From: Candidatus Methylomirabilis tolerans
Lineage (GTDB): Bacteria > Methylomirabilota > Methylomirabilia > Methylomirabilales > Methylomirabilaceae
Length of the DNA: 62,036 nt
Assembly: GCA_019912425.1 (NCBI GenBank)
Contig: JAIOIU010000136.1
Coordinates: 1 to 62,036, forward strand
Direction of reading: 5' to 3'
Made by a program: the position numbers and the translations under genes. Every line of letters begins with the position of its first letter. The stretch's first letter is position 1. The notes under the pieces are model-generated. The model made no database searches and had not been told where the DNA came from. It saw nothing but the letters and a program-made list of their open reading frames with translations. This document shows, one piece after another, positions 43,478-51,898 of this stretch.

Positions 43478-44794
43478 ATGCCAACCACCATTCCCGCGTC
43501 TCAGCTTGCCCGTATGGTTACTGACGCCCACGAGCGAACCATTGGGCTGGTTCAAGATTTGGCGGAGACGCAACTGGTTGTTCCCCAAACGGAGACCGTC
43601 AATCCTTTCCTCTGGGAGCTTGGGCATACGGCCTTTTTTTATGATGTCTTTCTGCTGCCGGTTCTTGGTTCCACTAAGTTCCTGCTGGAGGGGGCGGAGA
43701 GTTTTTACGACTCGTTCAAGATAGATCACTGTGACCGCTGGGGCCTGCCCCTGCCTTCGAGAGAGGCTACCCTTGATTACAAGAACAGGGTACTCGACTC
43801 TGTTCTCACGCGTCTGGCTTCCGACCAGCCCGGCGCTGAGGAGACCTACCTGTATCTGCTCTCCGTACTGCACGAAGACATGCACGAGGAGGCATTCACC
43901 TACATGAGGCAGACCCTGGAATACCCCGCTCCAGGGCTTAGTATCACCGAGGATGGATCAAGTCTCTGCAAGATCGATGGCGGGCCACTACCAGGGGACG
44001 CCGCTATACCCGGGGGAGTGTTTCAGCTTGGTGCTACGACCGATCTGCCCTTTGTGTTCGATAATGAGAAATGGGCCCATCCGGTCGACATCTCTCCATT
44101 CAAGATCGCCAGAGCTCCGGTAACCAACGCGCAGTTCGCCGAGTTCGTCGGGGATCGGGGTTACCTTCAGCGTGAGTTATGGAGTCCTCAAGGGTGGATC
44201 TGGCGCACCAAGACGGGAGCGCAACGGCCGATCTATTGGCACCGTGGACAGAACGGCTGGCTGCGCAGGCATTTCGACCAACTCGTTCTACTTGAAGCGC
44301 ATGCCCCCGTCCTCCACGTGAACTGGTACGAGGCGGATGCGTACTGTCATTGGGCGGGCAGACGGCTTCCCACCGAGGCAGAGTGGGAGATGGCGGCCAG
44401 CGCGGAGCCCACCCCTGACGGCACACGCATCACCGGGCACAAGCGACGCTACCCCTGGGGAGATGAGCCGCCTACGCCCGAACACGCCAACATGGATTCA
44501 CGCATGTTGGGCTGCGTTGATGTAGGAGCCCTTGCAGCCGGAGACAGCGCCTTCGGCTGCCGCCAGATGGTCGGCAATATTTGGGAGTGGACCGCGTCCC
44601 CCTTCTTTCCATTCCCCGGATTTACGGTCGATTCGCCATATAGGGAATACTCGGCGCCCTGGTTCGGCTATCGCAAGGTCTTGAGAGGAGGGGCGTGGGC
44701 TACCCGATCTCGCCTGGTCCGCAACTCGTTTCGTAATTTCTTCCTGCCGGACCGACGTGACGTCTTTGCGGGATTTCGTACCTGCGCCCTGTAA
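43478..44794 (+). CDS. EgtB-like sulfoxide synthase (DinB plus formylglycine-generating-type domains)
   Basis: A 438-residue non-heme iron enzyme related to EgtB, which joins a thiol to hercynine in ergothioneine synthesis. The N-terminal DinB-like domain carries the iron triad pattern HxxxHxE as LHEDMHEEAFTYMRQTL near residue 135. The C-terminal FGE-sulfatase domain has PGGVFQLGATTDLPFVFDNE, ARAPVTNAQFAEF, WAGRRLPTEAEWEMA, MVGNIWEWTASPFFPFPGF and RGGAWATRSRLVRNSFRNFF. AGGGAGGA lies seven bases before the ATG. No EgtD methyltransferase is adjacent, so the product could be ergothioneine or another sulfur or selenium histidine derivative. Confidence 0.87.
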   Translation: MPTTIPASQLARMVTDAHERTIGLVQDLAETQLVVPQTETVNPFLWELGHTAFFYDVFLLPVLGSTKFLLEGAESFYDSFKIDHCDRWGLPLPSREATLDYKNRVLDSVLTRLASDQPGAEETYLYLLSVLHEDMHEEAFTYMRQTLEYPAPGLSITEDGSSLCKIDGGPLPGDAAIPGGVFQLGATTDLPFVFDNEKWAHPVDISPFKIARAPVTNAQFAEFVGDRGYLQRELWSPQGWIWRTKTGAQRPIYWHRGQNGWLRRHFDQLVLLEAHAPVLHVNWYEADAYCHWAGRRLPTEAEWEMAASAEPTPDGTRITGHKRRYPWGDEPPTPEHANMDSRMLGCVDVGALAAGDSAFGCRQMVGNIWEWTASPFFPFPGFTVDSPYREYSAPWFGYRKVLRGGAWATRSRLVRNSFRNFFLPDRRDVFAGFRTCAL

Positions 44795-44805
44795 CATCAA
44801 CACAG

Positions 44806-44832
44806 GGTATAGGGTCTAGGGTCGAGGGTATG
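44806..44832. repeat. Single-arm word array (AGGGTATAGGG words)
   Basis: Variants AGGGTATA, GGGTCTA, GGGTCGA and GGGTAT fill the gap before the acyl-CoA dehydrogenase and occupy the usual ribosome-binding position of its ATG. The same words occur in reverse at 6098-6126 and 16642-16669. Confidence 0.5.
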
Positions 44833-46029
44833 GACTTTAACCTGACGTCAGAGCACGAGGCGGTCCGCGACGCCACGCGCGAGTTCTGCCGCCACGAGAT
44901 CCTGCCGCATCTGCGCGACTGGGAGCGGGTCGAGCAGATCCCAGCCGACATCGTGCCCAAGATGGCGGCCCAGGGCCTGCTGGGTCTCTGCATTCCCCGT
45001 CGCTATGGCGGGTTGGGCCTGGACTACCTGAGCCTTGGCATCGCGTGCGAAGAACTGGAGCGCGCCGATACCGCCTTTCGCGTCCTGATCGCTGTGCACC
45101 TTGCCCTCAACTCGCTGGCCCTGTTGCAGTGGGGAAGCGAAGGGCAAAAGCGCAAGTATCTCGTCCCGCAGGCTCGCGGCGAGAAGCTGGCGGCCTTTGC
45201 CTTAACCGAGCCGGACGCCGGAAGCGATGTCGCGGGCATCCGCGCAACCGCCAGGCGCGACGGCGCGAGCTACATCCTCAACGGCGAGAAGACCTGGATC
45301 AGCTTGGCCGATGTCGCCGATCATTTCCTGATCTTTGCCTACACCGACCGTGGAGCCGGCCATCGGGGTGTCTCGGCGTTCATCGTCGAGCGTGGCTTTG
45401 ACGGCGTGAGCAGTTCCAGCCTCCACCACAAGTTGGGCGGGCGCATCGGCAACACCGGCAGCATCGCTTTGCAAGAGGTGCGCGTGCCCGCTGATAACCG
45501 TATCGGCGCGGAAGGCGAAGGGCTCACGATCGCTCTGAGCGCGCTGGACAACGGCCGCTATGCGGTCGCAGCCGGCGCGGTCGGTTTGATGGAGGCCTGT
45601 CTTGAGGCCAGCGTCTCTTACGCCGAGCAGCGGCAGAGCTTCGGACAACCCATCGGGAAGCACCAGCTCATTCAGCAAAAGATCGCCCGCATGGTCGCTG
45701 GGCGTGACATCGGACGATTGTTGTACTATCAGGTCGGCCGGCTGAAGAATCGGGGGATGCGCTGCACACGTGAGGTCAGTCTGGCCAAGTGGATGAACTG
45801 CGACAACGCCTTCCGGGCCGCCGACGATGCGGTGCAGATTCATGGGGCGTATGGCTACAGCGACGAGTTCCCGGTTGAACGCTACTTCCGTAACGCCCGC
45901 GGATCACTGATCTATGAAGGCACGCAGGAGATTCACCAGTTGATTCAGGCGGAGTATGCGCTGGGCTACCGCACCGATAAGCCGCTCTCGCGATCGCTCC
46001 CCCCTTATCCATTTGAGGAGTCCGCGTAA
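44830..46029 (+). CDS. Acyl-CoA dehydrogenase
   Basis: A 399-residue flavoprotein dehydrogenase. The three domains are clear: N-terminal helical part (REFCRHEILPHLRDWERV), the beta domain with FALTEPDAGSDVAGIRATA near residue 125 and WISLADVADHFLIFA, and the C-terminal helical part. That last part has YAEQRQSFGQPIGKHQLIQ and VQIHGAYGYSDEFPVERYFR. The catalytic glutamate is the E in YEGTQEIHQLI near residue 373. Strong pairing with a class III CoA-transferase, overlapping by one base, is reminiscent of glutaryl-CoA or similar dicarboxylate-CoA oxidation. The specific substrate cannot be read from sequence. The AGGGTATA words lie in place of a clear ribosome site. Confidence 0.92.
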   Translation: MDFNLTSEHEAVRDATREFCRHEILPHLRDWERVEQIPADIVPKMAAQGLLGLCIPRRYGGLGLDYLSLGIACEELERADTAFRVLIAVHLALNSLALLQWGSEGQKRKYLVPQARGEKLAAFALTEPDAGSDVAGIRATARRDGASYILNGEKTWISLADVADHFLIFAYTDRGAGHRGVSAFIVERGFDGVSSSSLHHKLGGRIGNTGSIALQEVRVPADNRIGAEGEGLTIALSALDNGRYAVAAGAVGLMEACLEASVSYAEQRQSFGQPIGKHQLIQQKIARMVAGRDIGRLLYYQVGRLKNRGMRCTREVSLAKWMNCDNAFRAADDAVQIHGAYGYSDEFPVERYFRNARGSLIYEGTQEIHQLIQAEYALGYRTDKPLSRSLPPYPFEESA

Positions 46030-47219
46030 TGGCCGGCGCACTGGACGGTGTGCGGGTCCTGGACCTGTCCCGGCATCTGGCGGGACCCTACTGCGCGATG
46101 ATGCTGGGTGACCTGGGCGCTGAGGTTATCAAGGTCGAGCGCCCAGGCGTTGGTGACGAGTCACGCCACTGGGGGCCGCCGTTTTTTAGCGGAGAGTCGG
46201 CCTATTACTTGTGCTGCAACCGGAATAAGCAGAGCCTCACGCTCAACTTCAAACACGAACGCGGTCTTGCCCTTGCCCGTGAACTTGCGCGAGGCAGCGA
46301 TGTGCTCATCGAGAACTTTCGCGTCGGCGTCCTGGACAAACTCGGTCTGGGTTACGCGGATCTGAAGGCCATCAACCCGCGCCTCGTGTACTGCTCTATC
46401 AGCGGGTTCGGGCATACCGGCCCCGACCGCAAGTTGGGGAGCTACGACTTTCTGATTCAGGGTCGCAGCGGTCTGATGTCGATCACCGGCGAGCCCGACG
46501 GCCCGCCCATGAAGGTCGGGGTGGCCATCGCGGACGTGGCCGCCGGTCTGTTCGCGTGCAACGCTGTCCTTTCGGCTCTTTTTGCCCGGGAGCGAACGGG
46601 CATTGGACAGCATCTTGACATCGCGCTCTACGATTCGCAGATCGCGGTACTGGCAAACGTGGCGAGCAACTACCTCTGTTCTAGCGAGATACCCGGGCGT
46701 TGGGGCAACGCGCACAAGAGCATCGTGCCGTACGAAGCGTTCCAAGCGGCGGATGACTACCTGATCCTGGCCATAGGCAACGATGAACAGTGGCAGCGGT
46801 TCTGCACCGCGGCGGGTGTCGCCGCATGGGCACAGGATGCGCGCTTTGCGACCAATCCGCAGCGCGTTGCCCACCGAGAGACGTTGATCCCCCTACTATA
46901 TAGTCTGCTCAGTAGCAAGACGGTTGCCGAGTGGCTGAAGCTGTGCGCCGAGGCCGATGTGCCGGCCGGACCGGTCAACGCGATCGACAAGGTCTTCGCG
47001 GACCCGCAGGTGGGTGCGCGAGGGATGCTCGTCCAGATGCCGCACCCAACGTTAGGGACCGTACAGTTGGCCGGCACGCCCCTCAACCTCTCCGCAACCC
47101 CAGCCGAGATGCGCCTGCCGCCCCCGCTGCTGGGCGAGCACACCGACGCAATCCTCTCCCGTCTGTGTGCGTTGGATGAGGGTGCTATTGCAGAGTTGCG
47201 CCGGGATGGGGTTGTGTGA
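46029..47219 (+). CDS. Class III CoA-transferase, CaiB/BaiF family
   Basis: A 396-residue transferase. The family start GVRVLDLSRHLAGPYCAMML is followed by LGAEVIKVERPGVGD. The catalytic aspartate lies in LGSYDFLIQGRSGLMS near residue 140-145, and the C-terminal half has ALYDSQIAVLANVASNYL and LAIGNDEQWQRFC. Class III enzymes move CoA between carboxylic acids and their thioesters. The TAATG overlap with the acyl-CoA dehydrogenase stop means coupled translation, so the transferase probably activates the acid the dehydrogenase oxidises. Converges on the GlcF-like gene seven bases away. Confidence 0.93.
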   Translation: MAGALDGVRVLDLSRHLAGPYCAMMLGDLGAEVIKVERPGVGDESRHWGPPFFSGESAYYLCCNRNKQSLTLNFKHERGLALARELARGSDVLIENFRVGVLDKLGLGYADLKAINPRLVYCSISGFGHTGPDRKLGSYDFLIQGRSGLMSITGEPDGPPMKVGVAIADVAAGLFACNAVLSALFARERTGIGQHLDIALYDSQIAVLANVASNYLCSSEIPGRWGNAHKSIVPYEAFQAADDYLILAIGNDEQWQRFCTAAGVAAWAQDARFATNPQRVAHRETLIPLLYSLLSSKTVAEWLKLCAEADVPAGPVNAIDKVFADPQVGARGMLVQMPHPTLGTVQLAGTPLNLSATPAEMRLPPPLLGEHTDAILSRLCALDEGAIAELRRDGVV

Positions 47220-47226
47220 ATACGTA

Positions 47227-48540
47227 TCACTCCATACCTCGGTACGACCAGGCTAGAAGCTCGACGGGATGCACGACCCGGATCTGAAGTCCCCGCTCCT
47301 TGAGGCCCTTCTCGATCTGGAGTGAGCAGCCAGGATTACCGCTGACCACTACCTCAACCCCCGTCTCTTTGATCCGCTCGATCTTTCGATCCAGCAACTG
47401 CTGAGCCGCGTCGGGATGCAAGAGGTTATAGATTCCCGCGCTGCCGCAGCAGAAGTCGGATTCTTTCAGCTCGACGAACCGGAGACCGGGGATCTGTTTC
47501 AGGAGTGCCCTTGGCTCCTGCCGAATCTTCTGGCCGTGCGCTAAGTGGCCGGCGTCGTGATAGGTGACGGTCAGGTTCAGCGGCTGGAGTTGACCGTATA
47601 GCGGGAGCCCAGCCAGCAACTCTGAGACATCCCGCACCTTCTTACTAAAGACCTCCGCTCGCTTGGCGTAGGTTGGGTCAGTTTGGAACAGCTCCCAATA
47701 CTCCTTCATGGCCGAGCCGCACCCGGCAGCGTTCACGACGATGTAATCAACGTTGGCCGACTCGAAACAGTCGATAATCCGCCTTGCCTTTATCTTTCCC
47801 TGCTCTCGCTCCCCCTCATGAACCAGGAGCGAGCCGCAGCAGCTTTGATCTTTCGGCGCGATCACCTCGTAGCCGTTCTCGCTCAGGACCCGGACCGTGG
47901 CGGCATTCACGTGGGCAAAGAAGAACCGTTGGACGCAGCCGAGCAGGAGCCCAACCCGCCAACGCCTCTGACCTTTGGCTGGCGTGACCTCGGGGAGCAC
48001 GTACAGACGAGGGTCCGGGATGGAAGGAAGAAGAGCCTCCATCCGGCCCAGACGACCAAAGAAGCTCAAGAGTCCTGAAGCCCGGATGAGCCGCTGCAGG
48101 CCCGACCTCTGATACAACCGCAGGAGGCTGGTGAGCGTCCGTAGGCGACCGAGATCGGTGAAGGTGCGCAGGATGACATCGCGGAAACGCCGCTCGGCGG
48201 CGGGGTGCTGGTAGCGCCGCCCGACCTGGCCCCTGGCCGTTTCCATCAGGGAGCCAAACTTCACGCCCGAAGGGCAGGCCGTCTCGCAGGCCCGGCAAAG
48301 GAGGCAGAGGTCCATGTGCTTGACGAAGCTGTCGGAGATGCCGATCTTCCCTTCCGAAGCAGTCCTGATGAGGGAAAGGCGACCGCGTGGGCTATCCATC
48401 TCGTTGCCGAGGACGAGGTAGGTGGGACAGGTGGGAAGGCAGAACCCGCAGTGGATGCAGTCGAGATACAGTTTCGGGTCAGGCGGATCGATCCGGTCGA
48501 AGGCGCCTGCACTGACCTTCTCTTGCGGTTGGATCATCAT
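47227..48540 (-). CDS. Fe-S oxidoreductase, glycolate oxidase subunit GlcF-like
   Basis: A 438-residue protein with two [4Fe-4S] binding motifs near the N-terminus, CIHCGFCLPTCPTY and CLLCRACETACPSG, and two CCG (cysteine-rich) domains. The first includes CCGSLLVHEGE and AAGCGSAMKEYW; the second has YHDAGHLAHG and SDFCCGSAGIYNLLHP. That is the GlcF / HdrD-like layout that passes electrons from glycolate or lactate oxidases to quinones. No glcD or glcE neighbour is present. Start chosen at the ATG at 48540; the longer frame (48699) is formed by repeats. It sits tail to tail with the CoA-transferase gene. Confidence 0.88.
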   Translation of the reverse strand: MMIQPQEKVSAGAFDRIDPPDPKLYLDCIHCGFCLPTCPTYLVLGNEMDSPRGRLSLIRTASEGKIGISDSFVKHMDLCLLCRACETACPSGVKFGSLMETARGQVGRRYQHPAAERRFRDVILRTFTDLGRLRTLTSLLRLYQRSGLQRLIRASGLLSFFGRLGRMEALLPSIPDPRLYVLPEVTPAKGQRRWRVGLLLGCVQRFFFAHVNAATVRVLSENGYEVIAPKDQSCCGSLLVHEGEREQGKIKARRIIDCFESANVDYIVVNAAGCGSAMKEYWELFQTDPTYAKRAEVFSKKVRDVSELLAGLPLYGQLQPLNLTVTYHDAGHLAHGQKIRQEPRALLKQIPGLRFVELKESDFCCGSAGIYNLLHPDAAQQLLDRKIERIKETGVEVVVSGNPGCSLQIEKGLKERGLQIRVVHPVELLAWSYRGME

Positions 48541-48598
48541 CTGTTCAATAGATTTCGCCTCTTGCAGTATATTATTACTCAGAGCATAAAATAGCTTG

Positions 48599-48680
48599 TC
48601 TCCCCCTTTAGCAAAGGGGGTAAGGGGGGTTTTGAACGATCGGGGAAACCCCCTTGTCCCCCTTTTGTAAAGGGGGAAGT
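48599..48680. repeat. GC-rich palindromic repeats (CCCCCTTT / AAAGGGGG)
   Basis: Two palindromes: CCCCCTTTAGCAAAGGGGG at 48602-48620 and CCCCCTTTTGTAAAGGGGG at 48659-48677, with GGGGAAACCCCC between. The same element type occupies 28273-28396. Translated in the frame of the GlcF-like gene it gives a false N-terminal extension. Confidence 0.7.
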
Positions 48681-48744
48681 TGCTGGAGATGTTGTGCAAG
48701 GGTGCAATCTAGTTAGTGCTCCCCGTAATGACAGCGCATTCCAA

Positions 48745-49497
48745 TCAGTTGTCAGCCTCGCCGACGTAGGCTTCGTGCAGCTTCACCGGCTCGGCGCGAA
48801 CCTTTCTCAGCCGTAAGTTAAGCAGTTCTACAACGATCGAGAACGCCATCGCAAAGTAGATGTACCCTTTGGGAATATGCTGATGCAGGCCCTCGACGAT
48901 GAGGGTAAAGCCGATGAGCAGGAGAAAACTCAACGCCAGCATTTTAATGGTGGGATGGCGATCCACAAAACCGGCGATTGGCCCGGCGGACACGATCATC
49001 ACTCCTGCCGCAATGATGACGGCGGCGATCATGATCGCCAGTTGGTCAACCATGCCGACGGCGGTGATCACCGAATCGAGAGAAAAGATGACGTCCAGCA
49101 GGAGGATCTGCACAATGACGCCGGCAAACGAGGGACCGACGTGGGCTGAGGCATGTCCCTCGGCGCCTTCCAGTTTTTGGTGAATTTCATGCGTGCTTTT
49201 TCCCAGCAAAAACAGGCCGCCGAGGATGAGGATGATGTCGCGCCCGGATATCTCATACGTGAGCACAGAGAACAGCGGTTCGGTGAGGCTGATGATCCAT
49301 GAGAGCGAGAGCAGAAGCAGGACGCGCGAGACGATTGCCAATCCCAGGCCTAGAGTGCGCGCCCGGCCCTGCTCATGAGCAGGAAGTTTTCCGGCCAGAA
49401 TCGAAATGAAGATGACGTTGTCAACGCCGAGAACGAGTTCAAGCACGACGAGCGTAGTAAATGCGATCCATGCTTGGGGATCAGCTAACCAATCCAT
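48745..49497 (-). CDS. TerC family integral membrane protein
   Basis: A 250-residue membrane protein. The family pattern is evident as LELVLGVDNVIFISILAGKLP near residue 18, LGLGLAIVSRVLLLLSLSW, GRDIILILGGLFLLGKSTHE and LLDVIFSLDSVITAVGMVD near residue 138, with conserved aspartates inside helices. TerC/Alx-type proteins are manganese exporters or support co-translational metal loading. Start chosen at the ATG at 49497, where the conserved MDWLADPQAWIAF begins. It follows the cytochrome c gene by 123 bases in the same direction. Confidence 0.92.
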   Translation of the reverse strand: MDWLADPQAWIAFTTLVVLELVLGVDNVIFISILAGKLPAHEQGRARTLGLGLAIVSRVLLLLSLSWIISLTEPLFSVLTYEISGRDIILILGGLFLLGKSTHEIHQKLEGAEGHASAHVGPSFAGVIVQILLLDVIFSLDSVITAVGMVDQLAIMIAAVIIAAGVMIVSAGPIAGFVDRHPTIKMLALSFLLLIGFTLIVEGLHQHIPKGYIYFAMAFSIVVELLNLRLRKVRAEPVKLHEAYVGEADN

Positions 49498-49620
49498 ATG
49501 TGAATTCTCCGACTGTTTGGCGCCCGCCTTCGGAGCGGTGCCGCCTGCCGACACTGGTCTCCACCGTTTGGTTGGGTATCGTTGCTCCGGCAGGTTGGAG
49601 TCGACTGCGCGGAATGCGCA

Positions 49621-50043
49621 CTACTCCTGCTGAATCGAACGCAAATAGTCAGTGAGGGCTCGTGCGTGCAGAAGGGAGATGTAGCCAGGATAGCCTTCGG
49701 GCCGGTGCTCGCTCTCGAACACCGCCCCCCAGACGGGCATCTCCCTGGTGCCATGCTCGGCTACTGCGAGCCTGCCGTCGATGATGTGCATCACATAGGC
49801 CTCATCAAATCGCCCATCGTGGCGCTTTGCGATCAGCCGAAGGTCGGACGGGAACCGCCGCAGGGATGCTGCCAACGAACCGTTGCCGTCCCCGGACTCG
49901 CCGTGACACGAGGCGCAGTACCGGCGATAGAGGGCCTGCCCGGTAGGCGGCTCCGAAGCGCTACCGCACGAGACGAGAATCAGACTGACAGCGAACGCGA
50001 GGACAGCGATTCCCTGAGTGATTCTAGTGGGCCCCCCAATCAT
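49621..50043 (-). CDS. Cytochrome c lipoprotein, class I
   Basis: A 140-residue mono-heme cytochrome. The signal peptide ends in lipobox LVSC, so it is anchored to a membrane. The heme site is CASCH in YRRYCASCHGESGDGNG near residue 42, and the distal methionine is in GTREMPVWGAVFE near residue 103. It is a typical small electron-transfer or oxidase-associated cytochrome. The ATG at 50043 is preferred over a longer frame to 50082. It has a good promoter 75 bases upstream in repeat copy 1, which is duplicated before the next gene upstream. The redox context includes the thioredoxin/CcdA-type protein. Confidence 0.9.
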   Translation of the reverse strand: MIGGPTRITQGIAVLAFAVSLILVSCGSASEPPTGQALYRRYCASCHGESGDGNGSLAASLRRFPSDLRLIAKRHDGRFDEAYVMHIIDGRLAVAEHGTREMPVWGAVFESEHRPEGYPGYISLLHARALTDYLRSIQQE

Positions 50044-50117
50044 TTCGAGCCTTCCTGATATCGTAGCCGTCCTTGAGTCCATGAAGCAGCTCCCCGCTGC
50101 CCGATACGCGATTCCAT

Positions 50118-50162
50118 CTGTTGATTGTCGTCACTATAATCTTACCCTCTGATCGGGTCAAG
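50118..50162 (-). promoter_or_regulatory. 45-bp promoter module, copy 1 (cytochrome c gene)
   Basis: On the minus strand TTGACC (50161-50156), 17-base spacer CGATCAGAGGGTAAGAT, TATAGT (50138-50133), 90 bases before the cytochrome c ATG. The 45-base sequence matches 51617-51661 at 43 of 45 positions. Confidence 0.85.
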
Positions 50163-50216
50163 GTTTCATGTAGCTTCAGGAATAGCAATAACCGCGAGGC
50201 TACGGGGTAGATTGGG

Positions 50217-51536
50217 TCAGGCGCCGGCGCCGCGATCCGGCCACAGCCGGGCGACGAGCGCGGTCAGCATAATCGCCGCGGCCAAAAGCAATACCGCCAC
50301 CAGTCCGTTGCTCAGCAGGACCGGGGCGACCAGCAGGAGGATCCCTAGACCCAGCATCATGAGACCCGAGAGGAGTTTCAGCGCCCGGCCCTCGCGCACG
50401 GAAAGCTTGCGCGTGCCGAGCGTAAAGACACACACTGCCGTGACAGCGGCGAGCGGTAGCACGTAGATGAGGTTGTACAGGGCAAGATAGAGGTAATACG
50501 TCGTTATCGGCAACGGCGCAAGCGTCAGCAGACGCGTGAAGATCATAGGAAAGCCGGCGGTACAAAGCAGCTCATAGGCATTTGCTGTAAGCGCCAGCAT
50601 CACCGTGCCGACAAGCATCACGGCGAGATTTTGCGCGCCGACGAGCCCGCGCATGCGTGCAAACAGGCCTGGCTGGGCGCGCTCGGGAATCGACAGCGTG
50701 ACGCCGCGCTTAAACCAGAAGAAGTCCTTGATGTTGATCACCGCCATAGCCACTGCGAGCGCTCCCGCGATCAGCGTCACCAGCCGAAGCTCGCCGGCGA
50801 CGAGAAATACGTTGAGCCAGGCGGCCATGAAGATGAAATAGACCAGCCCCGAGCACAGCACGAACACGCCGCCGACAAGTGCCATGCGGCGGCGGCTGGC
50901 CGCATGCGCCATGAGGGAGAGCAGGAACAGCAGCACGAAGAACGCGCACGGATTGAAGGCGTCCAGGCCGGCAAGCGTCACCGTCGCGAGCGGCAGCGAC
51001 CACGCGCGCAGGTCGATGGCACCGAGCAGCGGCAGCGTAACGCTCGTGACAGGCGGCGCGGCCGCCGCTCCACCGCTTTCGAGTCGCGCGCGGCAGGCAA
51101 GTAACCGTCTGCGAAGCATCGCCCCAGTCGTGCCGGCCGAGTCGTAGCCGACGTGCATCTCCCCGCAGAAGAGAAATCCCGGTACCGACCTGGCGTCCTC
51201 GCCAAGCATTCCCGCCAGCTTCATGTAGAGGCGCGCATTCTCTACGCTGGCGCTGACCTCAGCGCTGTGCACTCGCAACCACGGGAACTCCTTTGGGAGG
51301 TTCTCAACAAACGGATGCGCTTCGACGCAATGCGGGCACTGGCGCGACCAGAAGAAATAGAACTCGACCTGCCACTCGCCGGAATCGGCTTGGTGGTACC
51401 AGATCGAGTCGTCCGACGTACCACCGGCGGCATCCGTCAGCAGGAACAAACAGAGCAAAAGCGCCGCAATAAAACCCCAGCGATGGGAGCTGGTGGTCAC
51501 AGATATCCTATGGCGGTCCCAGTCACTGCAACCCAT
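50217..51536 (-). CDS. Thioredoxin-like plus CcdA/DsbD-type transmembrane thiol-disulfide protein
   Basis: A 439-residue fusion. A signal peptide (WGFIAALLLCLFLLTDAAGG) leads to a periplasmic thioredoxin-fold domain, residues about 45-150, with redox motif CPHC in FFWSRQCPHCVEAHPFVENL and SVPGFLFCGE. Residues 185-439 form about seven helices with the two CcdA/DsbD cysteines: DAFNPCAFFVLLFLLSL in the first helix and ELLCTAGFPM in the fourth. Such proteins pass electrons from cytoplasmic thioredoxin to the periplasm for cytochrome c maturation or disulfide repair. Its promoter duplicates that of the neighbouring cytochrome c gene, supporting a shared role. Confidence 0.88.
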   Translation of the reverse strand: MGCSDWDRHRISVTTSSHRWGFIAALLLCLFLLTDAAGGTSDDSIWYHQADSGEWQVEFYFFWSRQCPHCVEAHPFVENLPKEFPWLRVHSAEVSASVENARLYMKLAGMLGEDARSVPGFLFCGEMHVGYDSAGTTGAMLRRRLLACRARLESGGAAAAPPVTSVTLPLLGAIDLRAWSLPLATVTLAGLDAFNPCAFFVLLFLLSLMAHAASRRRMALVGGVFVLCSGLVYFIFMAAWLNVFLVAGELRLVTLIAGALAVAMAVINIKDFFWFKRGVTLSIPERAQPGLFARMRGLVGAQNLAVMLVGTVMLALTANAYELLCTAGFPMIFTRLLTLAPLPITTYYLYLALYNLIYVLPLAAVTAVCVFTLGTRKLSVREGRALKLLSGLMMLGLGILLLVAPVLLSNGLVAVLLLAAAIMLTALVARLWPDRGAGA

Positions 51537-51616
51537 TCAGTCGCCACGCCTGACGTCACGATTGAGCCGCTGAGCCGGCCGGCGAAGCACGCTCGCGAAG
51601 GTCGGTCTCAAATAGT

Positions 51617-51661
51617 CTGTTGATTGTTGTCACTATAATCTCACCCTCTGATCGGGTCAAG
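51617..51661 (-). promoter_or_regulatory. 45-bp promoter module, copy 2 (thioredoxin/CcdA-type gene)
   Basis: On the minus strand TTGACC (51660-51655), 17-base spacer CGATCAGAGGGTGAGAT, TATAGT (51637-51632), about 96 bases before the ATG at 51536. It differs from copy 1 (50118-50162) at two positions. The flanks outside the 45 bases are unrelated. Confidence 0.85.
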
Positions 51662-51793
51662 CATGCATACGGCATCTTTTTTGCTCTGGCGCTTTTTAGC
51701 CGCCGACCGTATACTACAACTTAATTCAATGGTTATGCGGGACGTTGGTAACAACCCGCTCACCTTGGCATCTGCCCTGTGAACTCTAGGTTG

Positions 51794-51820
51794 CCCTTCG
51801 ACAAGCTCAAGGCGAACGGT
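51794..51820. repeat. TTCGACAAGCTCA-type dispersed repeat
   Basis: CCCTTCGACAAGCTCAAGG followed by CGAACGGT matches a short repeat found, from memory, in many bacterial genomes. It is a single, slightly degenerate copy in the hemDE upstream region. Confidence 0.5.
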
Positions 51821-51898
51821 CGCGACTTAGGAAACGTTGATGTTTCCCATTCGGATCGAGCCTGTCAAAATATGATCAAGGGAGAGAAACCTTACGCC

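Larger units (their letters stand above)
51537..51898. other. Divergent intergenic region before hemDE
   Basis: It carries the promoter module copy 2 for the leftward gene and a possible -10 box TATACT at 51710-51715 for hemDE with no good -35. A degenerate TTCGACAAGCTCA-type repeat lies at 51794-51820. The in-frame extension of the hemDE ORF back to 51779 includes that repeat and is not considered coding. Confidence 0.55.

Noticed and set aside
50118-50140. Plus-strand TTGATT and TATAAT in the 45-bp repeat
   Set aside because: The spacing is only eight bases, so it is not a promoter; the minus-strand TTGACC-N17-TATAGT is the proper one.
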